Below the pieces are notes generated by a model that was not told where the DNA came from, ran no database searches, and was given only the letters and a program-made list of their open reading frames with translations. DNA of 64,000 nt, taken from the NCBI GenBank assembly GCA_028641055.1, contig CM054063.1:44814828-44878827 (forward strand), given 5' to 3'. The number at the start of each line of letters is the position of its first letter. Positions within the stretch are counted from its first letter, which is position 1. Source of the DNA: Alopecurus myosuroides (lineage: Eukaryota > Streptophyta > Magnoliopsida > Poales > Poaceae). This document shows, one piece after another, positions 51,503 to 63,015 of this stretch. The translations under genes and the position numbers were made by a program.

Positions 51503-52991
51503 ATGACTACTCTTGAGAACACCAAGTTGTGTGACTTTAATAGCACCAACAACAATGATTTCATTAGCACACCTATTGCTCCACCTGCTCCTAGTGCTGA
51601 TTTTTATGAGATTAAGCTTGCTTTGTTAAACCTTGTTATGAGAGAGCAATTTTCTGGTGTTAGTACTGATGATGCTGATGCCCATCTTAATAATTTCGTT
51701 GAACTATGTGAGATGCAAAAAATATAAAAATGTAGATGGAGATACTATTAAACTGAAATTGTTTCCTTTCTCTTTGAGAGGAAGAGTTAAACAATGGTTG
51801 CTATCTTTGCCTAGAAATAGTTCTGATTCTTGGACTAAGTGTAAAGATGCTTTCATTGGAAAATATTATCCTCCTGCTAAGATTATTTCTTTAAGAAGTA
51901 GCATTATGAATTTTAAGCAAATTGATAATGAGCATGTTGCTAAAGCTTGGGAAAGAATGAAATCTTTAGTGAATAATTGTCCCACTCATGGACTGACTAC
52001 TTGGATGATCATCCAAACCTTTTATGCAGGACCGAATTTTTCTTCAAGAAACCTTCTGGATTCAGCTGATGGAGGAACCTTTATGTCCATGACTTTGGGG
52101 GCAGCAACAAAGCTTCTTGGTAAGACGATGGTAAATTATTCTGAATGGCATACTGAGAGAGCTACAACTGGTAAGAAGGTAAATTCTGTTGAAGAAACCT
52201 CCTCTTTGAGTGATAGACTTGATGCTATTATGTCTATGCTTGTTAATGGCCATACTCCTAATGATCCAAACAATGTTCCCTTAGCCTATTTGGTTTCTGA
52301 AGAAGAGCAGGTTGAAGTGAAATTCATTAAAAATAATAATTTCAACAACAATGCTTATAGAAATAATTTTGGTAGCAACAATTATAGGCCATATCCTCCT
52401 AATAATAGCAATTATTATGGTAATTTTTATGTTAACTCCTATAACAGCAACAGAAGTGTACCCTATGATCTTGAGAACATGCTTAAGAATTTTATTAGTA
52501 CACAAACTGCTTTCAATAAATCTGTTGAGGAAAAATTTGGCAAAATTGATGTTCTTGCTTCTAAAGTTGATAGCCTTGCTCTTGGTGTTGATTTTATGAA
52601 ACTAAAGGTTATGCCTCATGATGTTAAAGAAAGTAAAACTTTAAATTCCATCCAAATTCGAATTGATGATAATGTTAGAATGTTAGCTGAATTGCATGCT
52701 AGATGGGAAAAGGAAGATGAAATAGCTAGAAAGAATAATATAGCTAATGTTTGCACCATTACCACCACTAGTAAACCTGAAGCTCATCATGCTAGAAAAC
52801 CTTATACTATCAATGGTAAAGTAATTGGTGATGTAAACACTCCCACTTCTGCTATTAAAAATGCAAAATTGCCTGAAACTGCTAAAAATGTTCCTGATGA
52901 AAGTGCTGAAATTTTTAGAAACATGGGAGATATTAGTCTCATTACCTTTGCTAAAAATGATCTAAACTTTGATGATTGCAACATAACTTAA
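51503..52991 (+). pseudogene. gag: Athila-like gag
   Basis: ATG at 51503 (MTTLENTKLCDFNSTNNNDF). A frameshift at the A run 51717-51722 moves the frame to one open to 52991. The Retrotrans_gag domain is clear: DADAHLNNFVELCEMQK, then DTIKLKLFPFSLRGRVKQWLLSLPRNSSDSWTKCKDAFIGKYYPP. A long Asn-rich segment (NNNFNNNAYRNNFGSNNYRP, about 52335-52390) follows, then a coiled-coil-like stretch (EEKFGKIDVLASKVDSLALGVDFMKLK). A stop at 52989-52991 interrupts coding that continues (KFLQNLVVCPNASAMNMALTKH) toward the protease. Confidence 0.85.
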
Positions 52992-53179
52992 GTTATTAAG
53001 TTCTTACAAAATCTTGTTGTTTGTCCTAATGCTAGTGCTATGAATATGGCTCTCACAAAACATATTACAAATGCTCTCATGAAAACTAGAGAGGATGAAT
53101 TAAGATGTGAAGCCTATATCCCTAGGAAGCTAGATGATGGTCCGGAACCTATTATTAAAATGAAAGTGAATGATTTTGA

Positions 53180-53560
53180 TTGAAATCTCTATGTGATCTT
53201 GGTGCTAGTATCTCTGTTATGCCCAAGAAACCTTATGATATTCTTGATTTACCACCATTGGAACCTTGTTATTTGGATATTCGTCTTATTGATAATGTTA
53301 GAAAGAAACCTTTGGGGAGAGTTGATTATGTTCTTATCATGGTTAATAATATTTTTTTCCCTGTTTATTTTATTGTCTTGAATATTGAATGCAATGCTTC
53401 TTGTCCAATTGTTTAGGGAAGACCTTTTCTTAAAACTGTTGGTGCTATTATTGATATGAAAGAGGGGAATATAAAAATTCAGTTCCCACTCAAGAAAGGT
53501 ATGGAAAACTTTCCTATAAATAGAATGAAGTTGCCTTTTGATTAATTTGTTCGAACAATT
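53180..53560 (+). pseudogene. Athila-like retropepsin
   Basis: KSLCDLGASISVMPKKPYDIL carries the DLGAS active site. PLGRVDYVLIMVNNIFFPVYFIVLNIECNASCPIV is followed by a stop (TAG, 53415-53417) inside the LGRPF motif (GRPFLKTVGAIIDMKEGN). A frame break lies just before 53180. The protein ends KKGMENFPINRMKLPFD. Confidence 0.85.
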
Positions 53561-56019
53561 TACACTTTGGATGCGTCTTCACTCGAAAATACTTGATTCC
53601 ATTTTTTTCTAGGCCTATCTAAAAGGTGTTAAAGAAAAGCACTTCTTGGGAGGTAACCCATGTTTTTTTTGCTTTGTTTTTCTATGTTTTCTTTGAGTCA
53701 AGGGGTTGTATACTTCTGTAGAAACTCCTCAGTATCTTTATTTTCATGTTTTAGTAGTGCCAAGTAAAGTTTCTGACGAGAGTTGGAGTTGGTTTTCGGA
53801 TTTCTGTGCAGAAAACAGAATTATGTTGTAAACCGTAAAAAAATCGTGAAAAATCAAGGAAGATCGGAATGACCTGGATTTTTTTTTTGCTTATTCCTGG
53901 GCTAATTTCACAACCTTTTAGCTCTCTAGGTTTTTCGATTTGAGCAACTTAAGTGCCTCTAAAAAATACGTCTTTACAGACTGTTCTGGTTTTGACATAT
54001 TTTGCCATTTTTCTTGCATTGGCTCTTTTGCGATGTCAAGTGGATTTATTTGCTTCACGAAATATCATAGGATGTAGCTAATGTTTAAAAGTATCAATAA
54101 CACTTGTGAAATACATAATCCATGGATTTGTATATGTTGCACTAACCCCTCTAATGCGAATTACTATTTGAGTATGGTGTGAAGGAAGTTTTCAAGTGTC
54201 AAGAGAAGAGGTGATATATGTGGTGCAAGGTCAAAGCTTGGGGATTCCCCCGTGGTTCATCCAAGCATATTTTTAGAAGACTCAAGAATATAAGATTGGG
54301 AATTCCCAAGGCATCCCCTTCTTCATCAACTATCTATCGGGTCACTCCTCGTGAGGCTATATTTTTATTCGGTCACATCATATGAAGTTTTCTTGGAGCG
54401 TCTGTTTGTTTTTATTTTGTTTTCCTTGCTTAAATAATATCATTTTACCTAGCATCCTTGTTTGGGAGAGAGACACGCTCCACTTTTTCATTTGAATACT
54501 TGCTATGCTAGTATTCTTAGTTTTTCTTCTAGTTACTCCAAAAATTCCTATTCCGCTCTTGTTTTCATAGCATCTCTTGTTCAGAGTTGTTAGTTTTAGT
54601 AGTATTATGTGAGTACTCTCATGTTTGTTTGCTGTAGCATGTAGAGAATTTTTGTTAAAACATATATTGTATGGTGCTTGGTGGGAAAAGAAACTTGTCC
54701 TTGAAGTAGAATTTTTTACGGTGCAAGTAGAAGCTTGTATAGACTGTGGCTAGAACTTTTTCATATCATGCTAGATGTTATTTTAGTTTTAACGTCTTGT
54801 GGTTATTGAGTAGTATGATTAGGCTCAAAAAGCTGAGAGTGTTTAATGTCCCATTGAAAGAATCATGAGTTGTTCTTGTCATATTGAAGCATAAATTTGT
54901 CGTATTCTCCTCTGAATGTTTTATTTGGTTGACTTAGCGCATGCTCGCACCATGTTTATGACTATTAAATAGTCACTAATAGCCTCTATGATCATTTATT
55001 TTTAGAATTTATGTTACCAATTATGATTTGATTTATGATGTTTATGTCGCTATGCATGATTATGGCTCTTATGCTCTCTTGATTTTTCGCTCCCAGTCTT
55101 TTGCTAGCCTCCAACTGTACTGAGTATGGAATTCTACTCGTGCATCCAACTCCCTAAAACCAAAGTTTTCCCATTGTGTCCATCATACCTACCTACATGT
55201 GGTATTTAACTGCCACTCCAAGTAAATTGCTCATGTGTTACCTTTAAAACCTTCAAAATTATTCCTGCTTTGTGTTCCTGTTTTTGCTCATGAGGACGTA
55301 AATAGAGAATATTTATCTCACTTGTTGATTGGATTTCACACCCTATACTACTGGCTTCATCCGCTTATCCAATTGATAGAAGAGCTGGCAGAGGGGTGCC
55401 CATCCCTAAATTAATACACACAAAATCTCTTCACTATTTTTGCCCCTGATTTATTAGTCAAAGCATAATTGTGTAAACAAAAGAGAAAGAGGGATGACAT
55501 TCTACACCAGTTGCATCCTTCATATGGGATCCGCTCATGTGAAATCTAGTTAGCTTGTGACGTACTGTATTTTCTATTTACCATTCGTTGACATTAGCAT
55601 ACATCTCGCAAAATATAGACACTCCTCCATGGTATTTGATTGTTGGCAGGCACCCGAGGATTCGGTTAGCCATGGTTTGTGTAAGATGGATGGGAGAGTG
55701 TCAAACTTTTAATACCTCTATTAATAAAATAATAGCTCTAGCACATGAGTGATCCATGCTTCCCTCTGCGTTCTTTTACTTTTATGTTGAGTCTCCATCT
55801 TCTAACTTTATGCACAGTTGAGAGAGCATTTTTGCCATTCTGAGTTTTATGTTCATTTGTCCCAGAAACTTTATTAATTGATTCATGATGTGTTATTGCT
55901 TGTTCTCTAATTATTTGTTCTAGTCTTCCTCATGAACTTTGAAGGTGTCCTCGCATTTATGTTTTGTCCCACTCTTAAGGACTAGCGAAATACCACTTTG
56001 CCATGCTTTCTCTATACTT
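53561..56019 (+). other. non-coding interior of the Athila-like element
   Basis: No gene is supported. It contains the GGGAGGTAACCC block (53648-53660) that follows the protease in this family, and segments shared with 14931-15770. The last 13 bases (TTTCTCTATACTT) are the left target duplication of the LINE. Confidence 0.7.
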
Positions 56020-58486
56020 TTTTTTTGAAACCTTAAGACTATGAGGCAAAAGCCCAACAGCAACCCACCTTTATTAAAAGAAAGAACTTACAGCAGAGCA
56101 ACCATATGTACAAAAAAACACTATACAAAGGCCTCCAAAAAGGAAGGGCCTGAGAAACACCTAAGGTAAGGCCTTCACCCAAAGCAGTAGACTATTTTGA
56201 ACATCCATTTTACACCTATGTTTGATCAACAAGATTTCATGAACAAAGCCAACCTTCCACTTAGCAAAAGATGGTCTTTCATTCCTGAAAACAGCAGCAT
56301 TCCTCTAGAGCCAAATATGCCAGTATGCCAACACCAAAACCTCCATGAATAAGGCATGACCAAAAGATCTCTTAGCATGAGCCACAACAGCTTGCACATC
56401 ATCCCCAGTATCCAGCCAAGTTATCTGGAGGTAATTCCACACTCTCTGGCTGAAGTTGCAAGTGAAGAAAAGATGCTTTCTGTCCTCAAAAGCACCAGTT
56501 GGACAAAGAGCACAGTTGGGACAATCAGAAACATTCCAATTCCTTCTTTTTAAAAGATCCTGAGTGTTAAGTCTATCTCTCAGTAGCAACCATGCAAACA
56601 CTTTAAGTTTCATAGTGAAGGCTGACTTCCAAATCCATTGAAAAACTGGGGGGACAGAAATATGAGCATGATCAGTTTGTAGAACTGATAAGATGTATAT
56701 TTAGATCCCCACTTATAGGACCAAACATCCTTGTTCTCTGATGGAGGCAAATTATCAATTAAAAGCAACATCTTAGACCTTTCCTCCTCAGCCTGCCTAG
56801 AAATAGGCAGGTGCGGCAGATCCATGAAGTCATGAGATAATAAGACAGTTCTAGCAGACAATTCCTTGTTTTTGACATAGGAAAATAACCTTGGAAAACG
56901 ATGAGAAAGGGGTACAGAGGAGCCTCCCACTTCCCATTTGTCAAGCCAGAACAAAAAAATGTCCCCATCTCCAAAAGACACTGTGGAAACAGCTCTAAAA
57001 TTGTCAACTAATTTCATCACATCTCTCCACCAGAAGGAACCCTGGAGGTTATCAGCATGTGGAACAGAGTTCACATAATAATTAGACCAGATCAAATGAA
57101 CCCAGGGCATATCCTTTTTATTATAGAATTTATCCAAGAATTTTATCAGAAGAGCAGCATTCTTCTTTTGAAAGTCCACCACTCCAAGACCCCCACATTT
57201 TTTTGGAAGGCTAATGATCTCCCAAGTAGCCAGGGATTTACCCACAATGTCCTTACTCTTCCTCCAAAGACATTGCCTCAAAATTCTGTCCAATTGCTTA
57301 GTAATACCAGGGGCAATTGTAGGGTGCAAAGAAAATGCAGAGGCATGGAGGAAAGTGCTGAATTAATCAGCTGCAACCTGGCACCTTGGGACAGAAAGGA
57401 AGAACTAGCAGCCAATCTTCTCTCCAGGTTGGAAACCAGAGGCATAAGGTCCTGAATTTTTGGCCTAGTAGTCCCTAAAGGTAGCCCCAAATATGGAAAA
57501 GGGAAACATCCCACTAAACAACCAAAACAAGTGGATAAATCTTCCATTACAGCAACATCCACATTAATTGGCACCATAATAGATTTGTCAAAATTAATCT
57601 TCAGACCAGTGGAAACAGAAAAGTCTTGCAATGAGTTTTTGAGATTACTCAATTGAATTGTATCAGCAGGCATTATCAACAGGGTGTCATCAGCATATTG
57701 GACAATAGGAAATTGTTCATCAGCAGAATTAATAGGCTTAGATATTAACCCTTGAGTCATCAAATTATTCACTACAGCTTGCAGTAATTCAGAACCCAAG
57801 ACATATAAAAGAGGGAGAGGGGATCTCCCTGTCTAACTCCCCTCTTGCAGTGGAATTGCTTGCCAGGGATACCATTTAATAAAATGGAAGAAGTACCAGA
57901 GGTTAGAATCTCTCTAACCCAACCAATCCATTTGGAATTAAATCCCATGGCCTGTAAAACAACCAAGATGGCTTGATGCTCAATAGTGTCAAAGGCCTTT
58001 GCAAAATCCAGTTTGATAATCATAATTGGCCTCTTGGAAGCATGACACTGAAATAAAAATTCAAAAGCCCAAGCTAGGCAGTCCTGGATGGCTCTACCTT
58101 TAATAAACCCGTACTGGTTTTTGGAGATGCAATGCAAAATCTTTCATTGCAGCTTTGTTAGGAATTTAAACAGACATTGGTGAGAGATATAGGCCTGAAA
58201 CCATTTACTCCCACAGGAACAGGCACTTTTGGAACCAAAGTGATAAGAGACCCATTTATATTTTCCAATTTTGCTCTGCCATGATGAAATTCATGTGCCA
58301 ATGCATAAAAATCCTTCTTAAAAGTATTCCAACATTTCTTGAGAAACAAGCCATTGAAACCATCTGGTCCAGGTGCCCTATCAGAGGGCATTGCTTTAAT
58401 AATCTCATCCATCTCCTTCTCCTCAAAAGGGAGAGTTAAGTCCTCCAGCCCATCAACCTTATTGAACAGGCCACCTAAATTAAGTT
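56020..58486 (-). mobile_element. 5'-truncated L1-type LINE
   Basis: The minus-strand poly(A) appears as a T run at 56018-56026. The insertion is flanked by a perfect 13-bp duplication TTTCTCTATACTT (56007-56019 and 58487-58499). It contains ORF2 from within the RT domain to the zf-RVT end. It is 2467 bp, so the endonuclease, ORF1 and 5' UTR are missing through incomplete reverse transcription. Confidence 0.9.
56305..58486 (-). pseudogene. LINE ORF2: reverse transcriptase and zf-RVT
   Basis: Segments on minus, with frame changes between them: 58486-58158 (FEEKEMDEIIKAMPSDRAPGPDGFNGLFLKKCW, SLITLVPKV…GFRPISLTNV), 58137-57772 (KNQYGFIKGRAIQDC; IIKLDFAKAFDTIEH; GVRQGDPLSLF), 57799-57278 (IVQYADDTLLIM, the catalytic YADD; INFDKSIMVP; FPYLGLPLGT), 57329-56610 (ITKQLDRILRQCLW…GGLGVVDFQKKNAALLIKFL) and 56613-56305 (KLKVFAWLLLRDRLNTQDLLKRRN…CPNCALCPTGAFEDRKHLFFTC, the zf-RVT cysteines). 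RT core motifs are well preserved, but shifts near 58140, 57790 and 57320 inactivate it. Confidence 0.9.
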
Positions 58487-58717
58487 TTTCTCTATACTTG
58501 AAACAAACGTATATCTTTCTTTGCATTGTTATCCATGATATTTTATTTGAGTTACTTCTCATGATGCAAAGTGATTGATATGCTTTATTATTAAAGTTCT
58601 ATTTATCATGTTTGTGTTTAAGTTCTATGATCTCAGCTTACATATGCTTTTACATTGTGATAATCAAGTTAATGTTAGTAGCATGTCCCCTCAGAAATTA
58701 TTTGTTTTTATCGTTTA

Positions 58718-58737
58718 CCTACTCAAGGACGAGTAGG
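58718..58737 (+). other. hairpin just before the polypurine tract
   Basis: CCTACTC-AAGGAC-GAGTAGG: a perfect 7-bp stem with a 6-base loop, ending five bases before the AAGCTTGGGGA polypurine tract. Confidence 0.7.
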
Positions 58738-58752
58738 AACTAAGCTTGGGGA

Positions 58753-60363
58753 TGTTGATACTTCGTACACGTATCCCTAATTTCTTATGTTCTATGTTTG
58801 TTTTCATGTTATTTCCCACATGTTTGCTATACACTTTATGTCATTTTTATCAATTTTCCGGACTAACCTATTCACAAGATGCCATAGAGCCAGTTCCCTG
58901 TTTCCGGCCTAACCTATTGAAAAGTTGTTCTGGAAATATTCTCGGAATTGGAAAATTCGAAGTTCGGAAGTCTCAGAAATCCCGGAGGTTCCACGGAGTC
59001 CCAAAGAGACCCGGAGGGGGGCCTCAGGGGCCCCACACCATAGGGTGGCACGGTCCCCTTTTGTCCGCGCCAGGGGTGGTGTGGGGCCCCCAGGCCTCCA
59101 CCGCCTCTGCCCTTTCGCCTATTTATTCCCTCCGAGGCGTAAACCCTGAAAAGATCCAACTTTTCCCGAAAAACACCCGAGGCCACCGTCACCGTCATCC
59201 CCAGATCGGGAGGGTTCTGGAGCTCTCTCCGGCACCCTGCCGGGAGGGAAATTCATCACCGGAGGGGTCTACACCACCATGCCCTCCTCCTAAGTGATGC
59301 GTGAGTAGTTCATCCCTGGACTACGGGTCCATAGAAGTAGCTAGATGGTCGTTCTCTCCACTTTGTACGTCATGTTTAGATCTTGTGAGCTGCCTAACAT
59401 GATCAAGATCATCTTTATGTAATGTTAGATGTTGTGTTTGCTTGGATCTGATGAATGTTGAATGCTATGTCTTTTGATTATCAATCTATCATGTTATCTT
59501 CATGCATATGTTATTTATGCTCTTGCATGCTCTCCGTTATTAGTAGATTCTCTGGCCAAGTAGATGCTAGTAACTCCAAGAGGGAGTATTTATGCTCGAT
59601 TGTGGATTCATGCCTCCTTTGCATCTGTGCTCGAGTGACATAAACGTGACGGATGGAGGATGTGTTGTTGCCATTAGGGAGAAAAAAATGCTTTGTCTAA
59701 GGATGATGTTATTGTTTAAATTACACACTTTGCCTACTGCAATTATCTGTTGCTTGCTACTTAATACCCAACGTTTGTTCGGATGATATTCGGAGGGTGG
59801 ATTATTAGTCATAGATGCAGTTGGATAACGGTTTATTTATCTTGTTGTAATGCCCGCGTGAATCACATAGTAATCGTTATGTCTTGCATATGCACTACGG
59901 TGCAGCCTTCATTTCTGCCAATTGCCCATATGTAATTTGTTCACCACACATGTTATTTATCTTTCACGGAGAGACACCAGTAATGAACTGTGGACCCCGG
60001 TCCTTTTTCCTCATACTGATAAATCATCTACTGCTTCCATACTGCTCTCATACTGTTGTTTTACTACTGTTTTCATACTGTTTTCCACACCATATGTTTA
60101 ACCTCTTTGTGTTTAGCAAAACCGGTGAGATCGACACTCTCACTCCTTCCTTGGGGCAAAGTGATTTGATTGTGTTGTGTAGGTTCCACGTTGTTTCTGA
60201 ACCGATAGTGTGCCCTGCCATCTCAGCTGCTTCAACCTTTCGAAGTTACTCCTTCCTCCTACGGGTCGATTAAACCTTGGTTTCTTACTGAGGGAAAACT
60301 GTTGATGTGCTCATCATACCTTGTTCTTGGGGTTTCCCAACGAGTGCAAGATTTGCACCGTCA
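58753..60363 (+). repeat. 3' LTR of the Athila-like element (1611 bp)
   Basis: It starts TGTTGATACTTCGTACACG directly after the polypurine tract and ends GATTTGCACCGTCA. It pairs with 49706-51316, although the first ten bases differ between the two copies (TGTTGATAC against TGTCTCCAGATAC). Confidence 0.85.
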
Positions 60364-60386
60364 TGTCCCCCTGATAGTGCCCTCCC

Positions 60387-62415
60387 CACTACAGGAACGG
60401 TCAGATACGCCACGGCCCTACTACCGTCAGGGAAACCCTAAACCCCGTTGGCGTTTTGCTCCGTCCGCGTAGCTTAGCGGTCGTCGTCGTATGCATCCCG
60501 TCGGCGTATAGGCAGGCAAAAAATTTAAAAAAATTCTGTATTTTTTATTTCACTTGTTTAACCACTTAATCGCACTATAGTCACATTTATCTTTATCTCT
60601 AATAGTTTTTATTTTACTCTAAATTACTCTCTTCTACTAACACTTCTCGATCGGTCACCCATCATGAGATTTCTCCAGCCCCAGCACGCTTAACTTTGTA
60701 GTTCATTCCTAGTGAGCTATCTAGAAACAAGGGATGTGTTGCTGACAATATTATCCAATCAATCATGTTAACCCTTGGACCATCATGTCACACTCTTTTA
60801 TTTTGTGAATTCAAACAATTATTTAAATAAAAAATAATAACTAATAATAAACTTGAATTCAAATAGTCTTAATATTAAATAATAATTAATATTTTGTCTT
60901 TTCTATTTAATATTGAATAATTCATATCTATAAATACATAAATAGAAATTTGATAAATAATATGTCTATATCGATTAGAAAAATGAGATAAACTCAAATA
61001 TGACATCCATATAATATTTTCCATCATGTATAAGGCTTTTTTTTCCTTTTCATTGTAAAAACAAATCCATTTTCCGAGTGAAAAAATGTTTTTTTTTTGT
61101 GAAGGACCAAACCCAAATATGTTGCAAAACTTGAGAGCTACAATTTTTATAATACTAAACCATGTTATATGCACAAATAAACAATTTTTTCCTATGAAAA
61201 TGTTTCATTCCACTTCTTTTGAAAAACACAAGTTTCTGCTGATTTAGTTGGAAACTGGTTAAATTTGAACTACAGGTATCTCATAGTTTGCATATGATTT
61301 TGGAAAAATTATTTTTAGGTACACAACTACCTATTTCATCATAGATACACCATGCGTTTCTCAATATTCAACCCCTAGCTACGAACGGTCATGCCCGTCG
61401 TCTTGACTTTTTCCTCAAACCGGCTTAAAAAATTCCAAAAAATTCTAAACAACCCAAAATGATGCAAGACCTTCGTGTGGTGTCATTATATATGTCCTAG
61501 TATACACCAAAAACAATAAAATTAGAATACGACAGTTGTGTTGAAAATGTGTTCACGAAAATAAGATATCTCCTTCGAACATTCCCGGGCTTCGGGCCAA
61601 ATGACAGGTGTTATGGTCAAATTCATGGCATAGTTTGTTTAAATATGCTCATATTTCACACAAACATGCATCTTGGAAGCACGGAAAACGTTGACGGAGG
61701 AAATTTTCCTTTTCACTAAATAAAAATACATTTTCTATTTTCCGAGTGTAAAAAATGAGGTTTTTTTGTGAAGGGCCTACCACAAATATGTTACAAATTT
61801 TGACATCTAATTTTTTTTAAACTGCTAGACCATGTTATATGCATAAATAACCAATTTGTTTCCTACGAAAAGGTTTCCATCCACCTCTTTTGAAAAACAC
61901 AAATTTCTGCCGATTTCGCTGGAAACTGGTCAAATTTGAACTACGGGTACCTCATAGTTTTCTCATGCTTTTTGGAAAAAAATATTTTTTGGTACACAAC
62001 TACCTATTTTATCATAGATACACCAAGAGTTTCTCAATATTCAACCTCTAGCCCAGCTGGAGAAAAACCTAGCTTAGTTCTACACCCGGTAACCATTAAC
62101 CCTTTCTTGTTTGTTCCCTTATTGCTCATGAATTTTTTTTGAATAATGTAGCTTGAATAATATGCATGATGATGTAGATATGTTTCTCATTTTCGAAACG
62201 AGCTAAAGAACGTCAAAATTCGAATTTGAATGAAAAAGTTATGCTAAAAAAAACTAGGATAAGGCGACGGTTGTCGTCAGCGTAGCAAAAAAAAATAGGC
62301 CGACGGGATTGCTGTCGGCGTAGCCCAATTTTTTTTCCATTATGCGCTAGCATGCCGGGTCTACGCCGACGGCCCCGATATTTGGCCGTCGACGTATAAA
62401 CCTTCTCCCGTAGTG
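60387..62415. mobile_element. non-autonomous CACTA transposon, 2029 bp
   Basis: Ends CACTACAGGAACGG and (inverted) CACTACGGGAGAAGG, with the 3-bp duplication CCC on both sides (60384-60386, 62416-62418). Subterminal CCGTCGGCGTA/TACGCCGACGG repeats cluster at 60445-60510 and 62262-62397, as expected for CACTA transposase binding. No transposase or second ORF. The middle has a diverged internal duplication (61035-61380 and 61703-62052). Confidence 0.9.
61035..62052 (+). repeat. internal direct duplication in the CACTA element
   Basis: Copy 1 (61035-61380) and copy 2 (61703-62052) share TTTTCCGAGTG, CCATGTTATATGCA, TTTTGAAAAACACAA, GGAAACTGGT, CACAACTACCTATTT and TTTCTCAATATTCAACC in the same order, with moderate divergence. 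The unit is about 350 bp, repeating about 670 bp apart. Confidence 0.85.
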
Positions 62416-63015
62416 CCCAGCCCTGGTTTGGCACCCACCGTACGAAATTCTCCAAGGGAATTCAACCCTGGCCTTTGTATGTCGAATTGAATAAAAAAGT
62501 GTGAATGGTTGATTAATTTTAGGCACCACGGTAGTATGGTATTGTTTGATGTATGGCAATCATCATATGCAGGTACAAATAAAACTAGGATCGATTTTCC
62601 TAATCAGTTCCTCCCTGCTTTACTCTAACTTCAGAGAAATGTTAGTTTTGATCGCTCTACCCTAAACAAAGAAAGGGTGCATATATTATTTGGATGTTGC
62701 AAATTATATGGATCCAAGAGGTGGGAAGCACATAGAAGTATGCAACTAACTACCAGATGAGGTGCTTTCTAAATTTTCAGTGTGGGTGATATCAAAATTA
62801 TATGAAAAAAGATTGAATAAGAAGTGGTATTTATTTGTAAGAAAGGTGACAAAGCATATACGTAGTTTATCTATTTATTAGGACTAGGATAGCAAAATAA
62901 CCAATACTGAATTTTGTGAAACCCATATTAACATGGAAGTACTACACAAATGTTGAAATTGGTGATTTGTCCAATTTAATTCCTGTAGCGCCGTGTCGCC
63001 CATCAAGCCCCGTGT
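62416..63015 (-). other. intergenic / downstream region of the DUF295 gene
   Basis: Mostly AT-rich sequence without a supported gene. The part nearest 63015 is likely the 3' UTR of the DUF295 gene. No clear polyadenylation signal or transposon terminus is seen. Confidence 0.45.

Larger units (their letters stand above)
49706..60363 (+). mobile_element. Athila-like gypsy element (gag-protease only) with nested LINE
   Basis: 5' LTR 49706-51316, PBS 51328-51345, gag 51503-52991, protease 53180-53560, long non-coding interior, LINE insertion 56020-58486, polypurine tract AAGCTTGGGGA (58742-58752) and 3' LTR 58753-60363. Both LTRs are 1611 bp. No RT, RNase H or integrase is present, as in Triticeae non-autonomous Athila-like families (Sabrina-like; name inferred). 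Flanking pentamers differ (CAGCT left, TGTCC right), so no target duplication. In a ~170-base sample the LTRs differ at about 14 positions, clearly older than element B. Confidence 0.85.
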
